Shown here: positions 41,005-50,619 of the stretch, one piece after another
Position numbering within the stretch: the stretch's first letter is position 1
Layout of the letters: each line of letters begins with the position of its first letter
Source: Dongia_A sp044226685
GTDB taxonomy: Bacteria > Pseudomonadota > Alphaproteobacteria > Dongiales > Dongiaceae
Assembly (NCBI GenBank): GCA_044226685.1
Contig: JBGAGP010000007.1
Span: 5,876-69,875 of the forward strand
Length of the DNA: 64,000 nt
Reading direction: 5' to 3'
Notes under the pieces: model-generated
Databases searched by the model: none
Told to the model about the DNA's origin: nothing
Seen by the model: the letters and a program-made list of their open reading frames with translations, nothing else
Position numbers and translations under genes: made by a program

Positions 41005-42009
41005 ATGAGTAGCGGTATTGATCGTGACTTCGGGGGCAACGTGACCACCTCCACTTCGCCGCAGGCCGGCGGCGCGCGGCACCATCCGGTCCTGGGGGCG
41101 ATGACGCTTTGTCTCGGCGTCCTGGTCTTCGCGCTCCAGGATTTCGTCATCAAGTCGATCAGCGATCACTATCCCGTCCACCAGGCGATCATCATCCGCT
41201 GCGTGGTGGCGCTGCCCATCATGCTGGTACTGGTGCGGATGCAGGGCAGCCTGCGCGACCTTTGGTCGCCGCGGCTGCGCTGGCTGGTCCTGCGCGGATT
41301 GATCCTGGTCGTCTCTTACACGACCTACTACCTGGCTTTTCCCGCCATGCCGCTGGCGCAGGTGATCGCGCTGTGGTTCACCACGCCGCTCTTCGTCGTG
41401 GCGCTGGCGGGGCCGCTGCTGGGCGAGACGGTCGGCGCACGGCGCTGGATCGCGACCCTGATCGGCTTTGCCGGGGTGCTGGTGATGGTGAAGCCCTTCA
41501 CCGCGTCCTTCGATCTTGCGGCGCTGCTGCCGGTCGCCGCTGCCTTGGCCTATGGCACGGCGCAGTTGATGGCGCGACGCATGGGCGTCACCGAATCCGC
41601 TGCGGTGATGTCGTTCTACCAGAACCTGGTGTTCTTCTTCGCCGCGGGCATCGCCGCGATCGTCCTGGGGGACGGGCGCTACGCCGGCAGCGGCGACGCC
41701 AGCCTGGACTTCCTGTTCCGCGCCTGGAGCATGCCGCCGACGGAGGATCTTTTGCTGCTCGCCGCCTGCGGCCCGATCGCCTCCGCCGGAATGGTGCTGC
41801 TGACGCAGGCCTATCGCATGGCGGAAGCGAATTTCGTCACCTCTTTCGAATACACCGCGATCATCTGGGCCACCCTCGGCGGCTGGTACTTTTTCCACGA
41901 GATGCCGGATCGATTCACCTATCTCGGGGCGGCCATGATCATCGCCGCCGGCCTCTATGTGCTGTACGGCTCCCGCAAGCCGACACCGGTGGAAATCGAG
42001 CCGATCTGA
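41005..42009 (+). CDS. EamA family (DMT superfamily) transporter
   Basis: A roughly 334-residue inner-membrane protein with ten predicted helices in two EamA halves. The first half contains LCLGVLVFALQDFVIKSISDHYPV and ALWFTTPLFVVALAGPLLGETVGARRW, the second AYGTAQLMARRMG and FEYTAIIWATLGGWYFFHE. These drug/metabolite transporters usually export small molecules or take up metabolites, and the substrate cannot be told. A GTG at 41041 is an alternative start. It is followed 11 bases later by a serine hydrolase gene and is divergent from the Lon-like gene. Confidence 0.9.
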   Translation: MSSGIDRDFGGNVTTSTSPQAGGARHHPVLGAMTLCLGVLVFALQDFVIKSISDHYPVHQAIIIRCVVALPIMLVLVRMQGSLRDLWSPRLRWLVLRGLILVVSYTTYYLAFPAMPLAQVIALWFTTPLFVVALAGPLLGETVGARRWIATLIGFAGVLVMVKPFTASFDLAALLPVAAALAYGTAQLMARRMGVTESAAVMSFYQNLVFFFAAGIAAIVLGDGRYAGSGDASLDFLFRAWSMPPTEDLLLLAACGPIASAGMVLLTQAYRMAEANFVTSFEYTAIIWATLGGWYFFHEMPDRFTYLGAAMIIAAGLYVLYGSRKPTPVEIEPI

Positions 42010-42020
42010 GGCATTCGCCC

Positions 42021-43151
42021 ATGCAGCTGCTGAATTTCATGAGTCCGACCCCGGCGGAACAGCCGGTCCTCAACAGCAACCGCGACCGCTATTTCCCGAT
42101 CCGGACCATCCGCCGCGGCGCACAGGTGTACCCGCTGCCCCCTGCCGCCCGGCCGCTCGACGCGGCGGCCCTCGGCGTCGACGCCTTCATGGCGGAGCAT
42201 CGGGTCGGCGGCCTGTTGGTCTTGAAGCGCGGCGAGATCCACCTGGAGCGCTATGGCCTCGGCCTCGACGAGCGCACGCGGTGGTATTCCTATTCCATCG
42301 GCAAGTCGGTGATGTCGACCCTGCTGGGGGCGGCAATCCACCAGGGCGCCATCGACGGGGTTTCCGATCCCGTCACGCGCTATCTGCCGGACCTGCGCGG
42401 CACCGCCTACGAGGCCAACACCATCCGCCACCTGCTGGAGATGTCGTCGGGGGTGCAGTGGGACGAGGCCTATCGCGACGGCACCTCGGATTTCGCGCGC
42501 TACTACAACGCCGTGCTCGAAGGCCGCCGCGACGGCGCCATGGCGGTGATGCGCGGCCTGAAGCGCGCGGTGCCGCCGGGCACGCGCTTCGTCTACAGCA
42601 GCGGTGAATCCTACCTGCTGGGGGCGCTGATCGCCGCGGCCACCGGGCAGACGCTGTCCGACTATCTTTCAGACCGCATCTGGGCGCGCTTCGGCATGGA
42701 GGCCGATGGCTACTGGACGCTCGATGCGCCCGATGGGCTGGAGATGGGCAGCGGCGGCTGCAACTTCACCCTGCGCGATTTCGGCCGCTTCGGCCTTTTC
42801 ATCCTCGGCGGCGGCATTGCCGGCGGCGAGGCGATCCTGCCTGCGGGATGGATCGCGGAAGCCAGCCACCCGCGGCCGGATTCGCCGCAGGTCGGCTATG
42901 GCCGCGTCGCGCCGCAGGTGCCCATGGGCTACGGCTATCAATGGTGGTCGTTCCCCAGCGGCGACCCGCGCCTGCCCGGCCATGACGGCGCCTTCACCGG
43001 CCAGGGCATTTTCGGCCAGTTCCTCTACCTCAACCCGCGCGAGGAGCTCGCGGTGGTGATCTGGAGCTGCTGGCCCGATCCCTGGATGGAGGAGAAGGAA
43101 TGGGCCGCCTACCGCTTCCTTTCGCGCTGCGTCGAAGCGCTCAGGAACTGA
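42021..43151 (+). CDS. Class C beta-lactamase-fold serine hydrolase
   Basis: The 376-residue product has the serine-type penicillin-binding fold. The active-site SxxK reads SIGK in WYSYSIGKSVMSTLLG, the YxN-like tyrosine lies in FVYSSGESYLLG, and the third motif HxG is HDG in PGHDGAFTGQG. No signal peptide is visible, so it is probably an intracellular esterase or amide hydrolase rather than a beta-lactamase. The ATG at 42021 lies 11 bases after the transporter stop. Its last 11 bases overlap the end of the convergent DUF1513 gene. Confidence 0.9.
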   Translation: MQLLNFMSPTPAEQPVLNSNRDRYFPIRTIRRGAQVYPLPPAARPLDAAALGVDAFMAEHRVGGLLVLKRGEIHLERYGLGLDERTRWYSYSIGKSVMSTLLGAAIHQGAIDGVSDPVTRYLPDLRGTAYEANTIRHLLEMSSGVQWDEAYRDGTSDFARYYNAVLEGRRDGAMAVMRGLKRAVPPGTRFVYSSGESYLLGALIAAATGQTLSDYLSDRIWARFGMEADGYWTLDAPDGLEMGSGGCNFTLRDFGRFGLFILGGGIAGGEAILPAGWIAEASHPRPDSPQVGYGRVAPQVPMGYGYQWWSFPSGDPRLPGHDGAFTGQGIFGQFLYLNPREELAVVIWSCWPDPWMEEKEWAAYRFLSRCVEALRN

Positions 43152-44256
43152 CCCGCAGCAGGTGATTATCGAAGCGGTATTCCGCCGGCCCGTCGCCGTC
43201 GAGCGGCGCCGCGCTGCTGGCGCCGTCCGCCAGGGTGAACAGGTCGCCGCCGCCGCTGGATACCAGCAGGGTCCGCGCCGCATCGGCCGCCGCCAGGCCA
43301 CAGCCGTCATGCACGTCAGCGCCGCCAGCGACGCTGCCATCGGCGGCGTTCCACAGGCCGACGCAATTGCCGCGCGGCGAGCTCATCGCCACCAGGCCGC
43401 CGCCGAGATCGACCGCCGCGCTGCCGCAATAGCCGCGGAAGCCGCCCCAGCCGCCTTTGGGTGTCGCCAGCCAGCGCAGGTCTTCGCCGCGCCGATGCAG
43501 GAATCCCAGCGGGCGATCCAGGTCCGGTACCTCGGCTGAGTCCTGCAGGGCGGCCACCACCTGCCCGTCCGCGGTCAGCGCCAGATGGCGGATGCTCATC
43601 CGCGACAGGACCGGATCGAGCCTCACCTGGTCCAGGACGCTGCCCGCCTGCCAGTCGAGATAAACGAGATCGGACCGGATATCCGCCGCCTCCGCTGCGG
43701 TCATCCGGTCGTGCCGGTGGTCGAGCCCGCCATTGGCGACGACCAGGGTCACGCCGTCCGGCAACAGGCGCAAATCGTGCGGGCCGATGCCGCCGGTCGG
43801 GAAGTCGCGCAGCCGCGCATAGCCCGCCGCCGCGTCATGCACGCCGACGAGGCCGCGGCGCCGGGTCATGTCGTTCTCGGTCAACAGAAGGTAGCGGCCA
43901 TCGGGCGTGAACACGCCATGGCCGGAGAAATGCCGGTCGGCTGCCGTCGGCGCGATGATGGTCAGCGGATCGCCGGTGGCGAGATCGAAGACCTGGGCGT
44001 AGGTGCCGGGGCGGCGGCCGAAACATACGGCTTCGTTCGCCCCGGGCCGCAATGCCAGGCCGTGGCCGCGATCGGCCAGGTCGAGGTCATAGAGCGGCGC
44101 GCCGGTTTCGCTCAGCGCCACCGCGACCTGCCGCCCGTCGAGCGTCGCGGCGGCCGAGAGATAGCGCGGCTGCGCCGCCGCGAAAGCCGGCCGCGTGGCG
44201 CCGGCCAGCAGCGTGGCGCCGGCGCCCGCCAGAAAGAGTCTGCGGTCAATCGCCAT
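43141..44256 (-). CDS. DUF1513 Tat-exported beta-propeller-like protein
   Basis: The 371-residue product starts with a twin-arginine signal (DRRLFLAGAGATLLAGATRPAFA, residues 4-26). It continues with repeated propeller-like blades such as GHGVFTPDGRYLLLTEND and GIGPHDLRLLPDGVTLVVANGG. DUF1513 proteins regularly end the imelysin/DUF1111 iron gene cluster, as here, and are thought to act in periplasmic iron handling; the activity is unknown. The start overlaps the second imelysin gene by 11 bases. An ATG nine bases earlier (44265) is also possible. The 3' end overlaps the convergent hydrolase gene. Confidence 0.88.
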   Translation of the reverse strand: MAIDRRLFLAGAGATLLAGATRPAFAAAQPRYLSAAATLDGRQVAVALSETGAPLYDLDLADRGHGLALRPGANEAVCFGRRPGTYAQVFDLATGDPLTIIAPTAADRHFSGHGVFTPDGRYLLLTENDMTRRRGLVGVHDAAAGYARLRDFPTGGIGPHDLRLLPDGVTLVVANGGLDHRHDRMTAAEAADIRSDLVYLDWQAGSVLDQVRLDPVLSRMSIRHLALTADGQVVAALQDSAEVPDLDRPLGFLHRRGEDLRWLATPKGGWGGFRGYCGSAAVDLGGGLVAMSSPRGNCVGLWNAADGSVAGGADVHDGCGLAAADAARTLLVSSGGGDLFTLADGASSAAPLDGDGPAEYRFDNHLLRVSS

Positions 44257-45352
44257 CGAGCGCATTGAATCCAATCGGCAGGTTGAGGTCGGTGGCGACC
44301 GGGCCGGAGAGCAGGTCGCGCAGCCGCAGGAGCTGTTCGCCCAGCGCCTCGACCGCCTTGCGCTGGCCCGCATCGGCCACCGCCTGGTCGAGCGGCAGGG
44401 TGATGCGGTCCTTGGCCTCGAAGGCCTGGTCCAGCGTGGCGGCCAGGGCATCGGCGACCGGGCCGCCTTCCGGCGTCGCACGCAGCAGCTTGCCAAGGCC
44501 GCCATCGGTGCCGAAGGCCTCGCGCAGGCCTTCGAGATTGGCCTTCAGCACGTCCAGCGACAGGGCGCTGCGCCAGTATTCCGCCGCCTGCGGCTTCGCC
44601 TTGGCGAGGGAATCGCCGAGCGGCGCCAGCAGCTTCATGTCGCGGATGGCGATGGTCGCGGTCAGCAGGTCGTTCAGCAGGCGCGCCGCCGCGTCGCGCG
44701 GTTTCGGCGCCTCTTCGTCATCCGGATCCGGCTGATCCAGGCTTTGCAGATAGGGTTTGTCGCCACCGGTCCAGCCATCGACGATCTCGTTGGCGATGGT
44801 GTCGAGGTTGTCGCCGATCGCCACCAGCAAGGCGCAGCGGAAGGCGGCACCCGGCGCCTGCGGCGTTATCGCCGGCAGCGCGTCATCCTCGAACAGCAGG
44901 CGCTCCAGCGCCGGCAGGCCCTGGACGCCGACGCTGGTGGTGGCGAAGCGTTCCTTCTCCAGCGCGGCCGGGTCCTGCTTGCTCAGCACCTCGCTCAGCT
45001 GCCGGCCCACCACATTGCGCTTGTCGGGCCAGTATTCGATGCGGAAGGCGCGCTGATGCTCCGACACCGGGCCGGAGGCGAGGTATTGCAGCCGCGCCCA
45101 TTGCCGCACGGTGTCGGAGAAGGCCGCGCGCGCCGTGTCCAGCTGCGCCGCATCCGGCGCCTCGCACAGGGCGCCGAGCGCGCTTTTCAAGGTTGCGGTC
45201 GATGACGCCAGCGCCTGATAGCCGGGCACGATCATCGCATGCGCGGTCTCGCGCATCGCAGTGGCGTAGTCGGCGTCGGTCACTGCCCGGGCCGGGGCGG
45301 AATGGATTGCGGCCAGGGCGAGCAGCGCTACGGCAAGCAGGCTTCGTTTCAT
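44246..45352 (-). CDS. Imelysin family periplasmic protein (second copy)
   Basis: A 368-residue protein with a Sec signal peptide (residues 1-23, ending SAPARA) and an imelysin/peptidase M75-like domain. The conserved stretch SGPVSEHQRAFRIEYWPDKRNV is clear. The family GxHxxE motif is altered to GVQGLPALE, so the histidine is missing. Imelysin proteins (IrpA, EfeO group) bind iron or haem in the periplasm or outer membrane and are not proven peptidases. The start overlaps the DUF1111 stop by four bases. Loss of the motif histidine suggests a role different from the first imelysin at 48054. Confidence 0.88.
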   Translation of the reverse strand: MKRSLLAVALLALAAIHSAPARAVTDADYATAMRETAHAMIVPGYQALASSTATLKSALGALCEAPDAAQLDTARAAFSDTVRQWARLQYLASGPVSEHQRAFRIEYWPDKRNVVGRQLSEVLSKQDPAALEKERFATTSVGVQGLPALERLLFEDDALPAITPQAPGAAFRCALLVAIGDNLDTIANEIVDGWTGGDKPYLQSLDQPDPDDEEAPKPRDAAARLLNDLLTATIAIRDMKLLAPLGDSLAKAKPQAAEYWRSALSLDVLKANLEGLREAFGTDGGLGKLLRATPEGGPVADALAATLDQAFEAKDRITLPLDQAVADAGQRKAVEALGEQLLRLRDLLSGPVATDLNLPIGFNALDGD

Positions 45353-46647
45353 AGGCTCTCCAAAAAGGCGATCAACGCGTCGCGGTCCGCCGCCGGCAAC
45401 TCGGCCGCGGCCCGCCGCGCTCGCGCCGCTTCGCCATCATGCCACAGAATGGCCTCCAGGATGGACCGGGCGCGGCCGTCATGCAGCAGGTTTGCGGCGG
45501 GACCCTTCGCCGCACGTTGTCCAAGCCCCCAGAGCGGCGCGGTCCGCCAGTCGCGCGAATCGGGGGCCGGCGACACCAGGCCATCCTCCGTCCGGTCGGC
45601 GAGGCCGTCGCCCATGTCATGCAGCAGCAGGTCGGTATAGGGCGCGATCTCGATCGTGTGGCCGGCGGCATCTTCCGAGGGCTGGCTTTCGGTGTGGCAG
45701 GCACCGCAGCCGATGCGGGCGAAGATCGCCGCCCCGTTCCCGGCGGCGAGACCTGGATGCGTGGCAGGCGCGGGGGCCGGCAGCGTGCGCAGGTATTGCG
45801 CGATCAGCTCGACCGTCTGGGCGTTGACTTCCGTCTCGCCGGCGGGAGCACCCTGCGGCGCGCCGCGACAGGCCGTCTGCGCTGCCGTGCAATCGCCCCA
45901 GGCCTCCGGGTGCACGGGCGTCGACAGGCCGAGGTCGAAATGGAAGGCGCCGGAGATCTGGTGCTCCAGATCGGGCTCGGTCGCCTTCCAGCCGAAGCGG
46001 CCGGGATGGATGTCGGCATCCGCATAGGTGCTCATCACCACCGCACCGGAAATGCCGTCGCCGTCGAGGTCGTCGGGGTCGGCCAGTTCCGCCAGGCGGC
46101 TGAAGGGAATGCGCTCCAATAGCCCGATGCCGTGCAGGTCCTGCGCCAGGCGCGGCGACAGCCACGCGATCCGCGTGGAACCGCCATCATCGTTGGCGAT
46201 GGCAAAACGCGGCCGGCGCAGCTCGACCCGCGTGCCGTCCGCCAGGGTGACGGTCCGCAGGTCATAGGACAGGAGCAGGCGGCCTTCGGCGGCGAGGCCG
46301 GTACCGGCGGCGGTCTGCACCTGCTCACCCAGCAGCGGATGCGCCATGAGCTTGCCCGCGCGCACGTCGCCGACTCGCAAAGCGAGCGACGCGGCGGCCG
46401 GCAACTCGCCCGGTTCCAGGGTGACCGGCGTCTGGCCACCGCCTTGGTGACAGGTGGCGCAGGCGCGGGCATTGAACAGCGGCCCGAGGCCGTCCGCCGC
46501 CTTGGTTGAGGACGGTGCGGGCACCCAGAGCCGCTCGAACAACGCGCGGCCGAGCACGACGTCCATGGATTCGACGGCGGCGGCCGGCGCGACTGCGGCC
46601 ACCGACAGCAAGGCCGCCACCGCCATGACTCTACCCGACGTGGACAT
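45349..46647 (-). CDS. DUF1111 dihaem cytochrome c peroxidase-like oxidoreductase
   Basis: The 432-residue product has a signal peptide (to about VAPAAAVES) and two c-type haem motifs. The first is CATCHQG near residue 63 and the second CGACHTE near residue 320, both in the DUF1111 fold with LDGDGISGAVV and PLWGLGQ. DUF1111 proteins accompany imelysins in iron-regulated clusters and are presumed to perform redox steps on iron in the periplasm. The ATG at 46647 lies 17 bases inside the multicopper oxidase gene. A later ATG at 46626 is possible but would shorten the signal peptide's charged region. Confidence 0.9.
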   Translation of the reverse strand: MSTSGRVMAVAALLSVAAVAPAAAVESMDVVLGRALFERLWVPAPSSTKAADGLGPLFNARACATCHQGGGQTPVTLEPGELPAAASLALRVGDVRAGKLMAHPLLGEQVQTAAGTGLAAEGRLLLSYDLRTVTLADGTRVELRRPRFAIANDDGGSTRIAWLSPRLAQDLHGIGLLERIPFSRLAELADPDDLDGDGISGAVVMSTYADADIHPGRFGWKATEPDLEHQISGAFHFDLGLSTPVHPEAWGDCTAAQTACRGAPQGAPAGETEVNAQTVELIAQYLRTLPAPAPATHPGLAAGNGAAIFARIGCGACHTESQPSEDAAGHTIEIAPYTDLLLHDMGDGLADRTEDGLVSPAPDSRDWRTAPLWGLGQRAAKGPAANLLHDGRARSILEAILWHDGEAARARRAAAELPAADRDALIAFLESL

Positions 46648-48037
46648 AGCCCATCATCCCGGTCTCCTGGTGCTCGATGATATGGCAATGCATCATCCAG
46701 TCGCCGGGATTGTCGGCTATGAAGCAGATCTCAACCCGCTCCTTGGGCGCCACCAGCACGGTATCGGCCAGGTGCGGCACGATCTCCTTCCGGTTCGAGC
46801 GCAGCACCCGGAAGCTGTGGCCGTGCAGGTGGATCGGGTGCGGATGCGGCGTGCCGTTGAACAGCTCGAACACGTAAGGCTGGCCCAGCTTGAGCTCGGC
46901 CAGCGGCGCCGGCTTCAGCTCGCGACTCTGCCCCGACCATGACTTGCCGTTGATCGCCCAGAAGGTCTGGCCAGGCAGGCACAGCGCGTCCAGGCCGAGG
47001 CCGGTCTGCTTCAGCCACGCCTCCAGCTCCGGCGCGACATGGCCGGCGGTGAGATCGAAGGTCAGGCGCTCGGCCTTGGCGGGATCGGCCTCCGTCACAC
47101 GCGACGGCGCGAGCGTCGGCATCGGCGCCGCGCCCTTGACCGGGGCACCGCCTGAGGTGATGCGGGCGATCGGCTTCGGCACGGTGGAGAAGACGTTGTT
47201 GAGGGCGACCTCCGCCGCCGCGTCTTCCGGCATGCGGAAGGCGATGTCGATCCGCATGGCGGGACCCAGGCGCCAGCCCTTCACCGCGATCGGCGCGACA
47301 TCCGCCGGCAGCGGGTTGCCGTCGGTGGCAATGATGCGGCCGTCGGCACCGGCGAGGTCGAGCACCGCGATGCGCGAGGCGTCGAGGTTGAGCACGCGCA
47401 GCCGTACCCAGCCGCCGGCCGGTGCCTGCAGCTCCGCGACCGGCTTGCCGTTCGCCGTCTCGACATTGCCGAAGGTGCCGGCATGGGACGCGCCCTTCTC
47501 GGTGATGAAGGCGCCGAAGCTGCCATCCGGGTTCAGCTGCCAGTCCTTGATGGCGCAGACCAGGTCGGCGGCGAACAGGCCGTCATCCGCCGGCTCTTCC
47601 ACGATCAGCGCGCCGGCCAGGCCGCGGCCAAGCTGGGTGACCGTGTCGCAATGCGGGTGGAAGAAGAAGGTGCCGGCATCGGGCGGGCTGAAATCGTAGG
47701 TAAAGCTCTCGCCGGGTTCGACCGGCGGCTGGGTCATGTAGGGCACGCCGTCCATCGCCAGCGGAATGCGCAGGCCGTGCCAGTGCACCGTGGTGTGCTC
47801 GTGCAGCTCGTTCTTCAGGGTGGCGCGGAAGGGCGCGCCGCGCTGCGTGCGCAGCACCAGCGGCCATTGATCGGCATAGGCCCAGATCGGGCTGGACGGC
47901 GCGCCTGGGCCCAGCAGCGCCAGGCTGCGCGGGCGCGCGACCAGTTCGACCGGCGCCGCATCGGCCCGGGCAAAGCGCAACGGCGGCAGCGCCCCAAGCG
48001 CCACCGCCGTCGCCAGCATGTTCCGGCGTGTCAGCAT
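46631..48037 (-). CDS. Tat-exported multicopper oxidase
   Basis: A 468-residue periplasmic multicopper oxidase with a twin-arginine-type signal (LTRRNMLATAVALGALPP). All four copper-ligand motifs are visible: HWHG (TVHWHGLRI), HPH (FFFHPHCDT), HPIHLHGH and the terminal HCHIIEHQETGMM. The last carries the type 1 cysteine and methionine region. These enzymes oxidise Cu(I), Fe(II) or phenols with oxygen. Its position within the imelysin/DUF1111/DUF1513 set suggests a ferroxidase role, which is inference. No Met-rich loop typical of CueO stands out. Confidence 0.93.
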   Translation of the reverse strand: MLTRRNMLATAVALGALPPLRFARADAAPVELVARPRSLALLGPGAPSSPIWAYADQWPLVLRTQRGAPFRATLKNELHEHTTVHWHGLRIPLAMDGVPYMTQPPVEPGESFTYDFSPPDAGTFFFHPHCDTVTQLGRGLAGALIVEEPADDGLFAADLVCAIKDWQLNPDGSFGAFITEKGASHAGTFGNVETANGKPVAELQAPAGGWVRLRVLNLDASRIAVLDLAGADGRIIATDGNPLPADVAPIAVKGWRLGPAMRIDIAFRMPEDAAAEVALNNVFSTVPKPIARITSGGAPVKGAAPMPTLAPSRVTEADPAKAERLTFDLTAGHVAPELEAWLKQTGLGLDALCLPGQTFWAINGKSWSGQSRELKPAPLAELKLGQPYVFELFNGTPHPHPIHLHGHSFRVLRSNRKEIVPHLADTVLVAPKERVEICFIADNPGDWMMHCHIIEHQETGMMGYVHVG

Positions 48038-48053
48038 GGACCGCGTGGTCCGG

Positions 48054-49349
<1,296 letters not shown>

Positions 49350-49381
49350 TCCCCACCTCCTTGGTTCGGCGGCGGTAACTT

Positions 49382-49400
49382 AATGAGAATGATTATCAGA
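49382..49400 (-). promoter_or_regulatory. Fur-box-like operator upstream of the imelysin gene
   Basis: Read on the minus strand this AT-rich patch is TGATAATCATTCTCATT, three near-matches to the NATWAT hexamer of the Fur box. It stands out in very GC-rich surroundings and lies 33 bases before the imelysin start codon. It shares the 9-mer AATGAGAAT with the palindrome at 55112-55132, which supports one regulator acting on both. Confidence 0.7.
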
Positions 49401-49468
49401 GGCAATCGCAATAACCGGCGCATTTCGCCGCAGCCGGCGACTTCTGGTCAATCCATTGAAATAGCTTG

Positions 49469-49780
49469 CTATTTCACGCGCTGGACGACCTCGAAACCCT
49501 CGAAGCTGGGGCCGCCGATATAGAGATCCTTGGTCTGGCCGGCATTCTGATGCGCCTTGCGGAAGGCCTCTGACCTGGTCCAGACCTCGAAGGTGTCCCT
49601 GGTCGACCAGACCGTGTGGGACGAATAGAGCGTGTGGTCCTCGCGCCGGGGGCCCTTCAACAGATGGAACTCGACGAAGCCCGGCACATCGCGCAGCAGG
49701 ATGTCACGCTCGCGCCATACCCGCTCGAATTCGCCTTCCTGGCCCAGCTTCACCTGGAAGCGGTTCATGGCGATGTACAT
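49469..49780 (-). CDS. ABM-fold haem-degrading monooxygenase-like protein
   Basis: A 103-residue protein of the antibiotic-biosynthesis-monooxygenase fold, with FQVKLGQEGEFERVWRERD, PGFVEFHLLKGP and SEAFRKAHQ. The N-terminal NRF and the histidine in RKAHQNA correspond to the catalytic Asn and haem-ligand His of IsdG/HmuQ enzymes. With hmuTUV directly upstream, it probably opens haem to release iron in the cytoplasm. No haem-oxygenase (HmuO) gene is seen nearby. AAGGAG lies before the ATG. The gene is 32 bases after hmuV. Confidence 0.85.
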   Translation of the reverse strand: MYIAMNRFQVKLGQEGEFERVWRERDILLRDVPGFVEFHLLKGPRREDHTLYSSHTVWSTRDTFEVWTRSEAFRKAHQNAGQTKDLYIGGPSFEGFEVVQRVK

Positions 49781-49812
49781 GCGTCGTCTCCTTCTGGATT
49801 GCGATGGGTGGC

Positions 49813-50619
49813 TCAGTGAATCGATCCGGCGCCAGGCCAGACCAGTACATAGGGACGCTCGCGGCCCGGCTCGCTGATGACGCGGGCCTCGACGCCGAAG
49901 ACCGAACGCATGAGCTCCGCCGTCAGCACTGCCCGCGGCGCGCCGGCGGCGACAATGCGGCCCTGCTGCAGCACGTGGATGCGATCGGCATAGCCGGCCG
50001 CGTGGTTGGGGTCGTGCAGCACGGCCAGGACCGCGACACCTGAATCGGCCAGGCGGCGCGCGGCGCCCAATGCCAGATGCTGATGCGCGAGATCAAGGTT
50101 GTTGGTCGGTTCGTCCAGCAGCAGATAGCGCTCGCTCTCACCTTCCCCCTCGGACCGCGCGATCTGCGCCAGGACCCGGGCCAGCTGCACGCGCTGCTTC
50201 TCGCCGCCGGACAGGGTCGGATAGGAGCGCTCCGCCAGGTGCAGCACGCCGGTCTCCGACATTGCCGCCGCCGCCGCGCGCAGATCGGCGCGGGCCGGAT
50301 GCCGGCCCATATGCGGCGAGCGGCCGATGAGCACCACCTGCAAGGCGGTGAAGGGAAAACCCAGCGTCGCGTTCTGCGACAGCACGGCGCGGCGGCGCGC
50401 AAGTTCCTTCATCGGCCAGGCACCGAGCGTGCGGCCGCCGAGCGCGACGGCGCCACGGTCCGGTTCCAGGCTGCCGGCCAGCGCCTGCAGCAGCGTCGAC
50501 TTGCCGGCGCCGTTCGGCCCGATCACCGCCGCCATCTCGCCGGGCGCAACGGCCAGGCTGACCGCGTCGAGGATGCGCCGGCTGCCGCGCAGCACGCTGA
50601 GGCCTTCGCCCCGCAGCAT
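49813..50619 (-). CDS. hmuV: Haemin ABC transporter ATP-binding protein
   Basis: The 268-residue ATPase has Walker A GPNGAGKST, signature LSGGEKQRVQLARVLAQ, Walker B YLLLDEPTNNLD and the switch histidine in AVLHDPNHA. The pattern LARRRAVLSQNATLGFPFTALQVVLIGRSPH is typical of HmuV in the FecE/BtuD group. The ATG at 50619 overlaps the hmuU stop by one base (TGATG), so translation is coupled. Two GTGs just upstream are less likely starts. Confidence 0.95.
   Translation of the reverse strand: MLRGEGLSVLRGSRRILDAVSLAVAPGEMAAVIGPNGAGKSTLLQALAGSLEPDRGAVALGGRTLGAWPMKELARRRAVLSQNATLGFPFTALQVVLIGRSPHMGRHPARADLRAAAAAMSETGVLHLAERSYPTLSGGEKQRVQLARVLAQIARSEGEGESERYLLLDEPTNNLDLAHQHLALGAARRLADSGVAVLAVLHDPNHAAGYADRIHVLQQGRIVAAGAPRAVLTAELMRSVFGVEARVISEPGRERPYVLVWPGAGSIH

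Noticed and set aside
37623..41012. 1129-codon plus-strand frame opposite the stress protein and LonB-like genes
   Set aside because: Same biased composition. The minus-strand genes have intact family motifs, and this frame has none.
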